Shown piece after piece: positions 33,328 to 33,467 of a stretch of 33,467 bases of DNA. The DNA lies in contig CALVOO010000005.1 of assembly GCA_944350305.1 (NCBI GenBank), forward strand, positions 1 through 33,467. Direction: 5' to 3'. The notes under the pieces are model-generated. The model had not been told where the DNA came from. It ran no database searches and was given only the letters and a program-made list of their open reading frames with translations. Position numbers and translations under genes: made by a program. Each line of letters starts with the position of its first letter. Within the stretch, counting starts at the first letter, position 1. This stretch comes from an uncultured Bacilli bacterium. Its GTDB lineage: Bacteria; Bacillota_I; Bacilli_A; RF39; UBA660.

Positions 33328-33467
33328 TTTGCTCGTTGATAAAATAATATAATATAATAAATCATTTTTAAATATATTTAAAATGATTTATTCAGACTGT
33401 TGACAAAGTAAAATTTTGTTAATAGTCTTTTTAGTTTAGATAATTTGTTATATAATAAATTTGTAAG
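33328..33467 (+). other. Right-edge intergenic region with two hairpins, possible leader or small RNA
   Basis: No gene is visible here. On the plus strand a weak promoter (TTGCTC-18-TATAAT, -10 at 33353-33358) precedes a 12-base-pair hairpin (33356-33367 with 33381-33392). A second, 14-base-pair stem follows (33394-33407 with 33415-33428, two G-T pairs) ending in TTTTTAG. Another TATAAT lies at 33450-33455. This could be an attenuated leader for a plus-strand gene beyond the window, a small RNA, or the terminator of something unseen. Confidence 0.35.

Noticed and set aside
1-33467. Transposons, insertion sequences, prophage, tRNA or rRNA genes
   Set aside because: I saw no transposase, integrase, terminal inverted repeats with target duplications, or cloverleaf-like segments; this is not a full tRNA search.
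1-33467. Mycoplasma-type code with TGA as tryptophan
   Set aside because: TGA is used as the stop of ftsK and spoIIGA at normal family lengths, and tryptophans are encoded by TGG in the genes checked.

Overview
The window reads as chromosome from a very AT-rich, low-GC Bacillota of the Bacilli type. Evidence: an ezrA gene, Bacillus-like neighbours (spoIIIE/ftsK beside ymfF-ymfH, ftsA-ftsZ, rpsP-khpA, lexA with tkt), TTGACA/TATAAT promoters, strong GGAGG ribosome binding sites, and an intact spoIIGA-sigE-sigG block that implies spore formation. TGA serves as a stop (for example at the ends of spoIIGA and ftsK), so the standard bacterial code applies rather than the mycoplasma code. Nearly all genes lie on the minus strand; rpsD, lexA and a TspO-family gene are the exceptions.

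Layout, left to right. 1-437: a Fic-domain gene that is frameshifted or broken. 530-1957: an FAD oxidoreductase with a C-terminal Rieske domain. 2028-4357: a compact peptide-export cassette made of a peptidase-containing ABC transporter and two double-glycine-leader peptides. The peptides were found by reading the sequence between the larger genes and look like a two-peptide (class IIb-like) bacteriocin. 4425-6233: a membrane-anchored amidase. 6291-11706: ymfH, ymfF, deoD and ftsK/spoIIIE. 11825-13543: ezrA. 13793-14392: rpsD with a structured leader. 14475-16776: ftsZ and ftsA. 16842-17613: two paralogous pilin-like membrane proteins. 17719-20318: khpA, rpsP and topA. 20438-23360: tkt, a 50-residue membrane microprotein and divergent lexA. 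23387-25035: a rhomboid protease and TspO. 25022-28965: rluD, lspA, ylmC, sigG, sigE and spoIIGA. 29016-32575: an operon of three uncharacterised proteins behind a consensus promoter. 32659-33258: rnhB with an almost leaderless promoter. The right edge holds two hairpins upstream of an unseen plus-strand gene.

Functional themes. Cell division and DNA segregation (FtsA, FtsZ, EzrA, FtsK/SpoIIIE) sit close to the sporulation switch: SpoIIGA protease activates pro-SigE, and sigG has its own candidate forespore promoter behind a terminator. The SOS locus keeps the Bacillus arrangement of lexA divergent from a small gene and tkt, but the small gene is a 50-residue single-pass protein instead of recognisable LysM-type YneA. 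Candidate LexA sites lie in both divergent promoters.

The most notable items are the two-peptide cassette with no visible immunity gene, the SOS-position microprotein, and a scattered family of single-pass pilin-like proteins with a conserved ectodomain pattern (three members here, one fused to a cysteine-rich repeat region). All calls come from reading the sequence; no database search was run.
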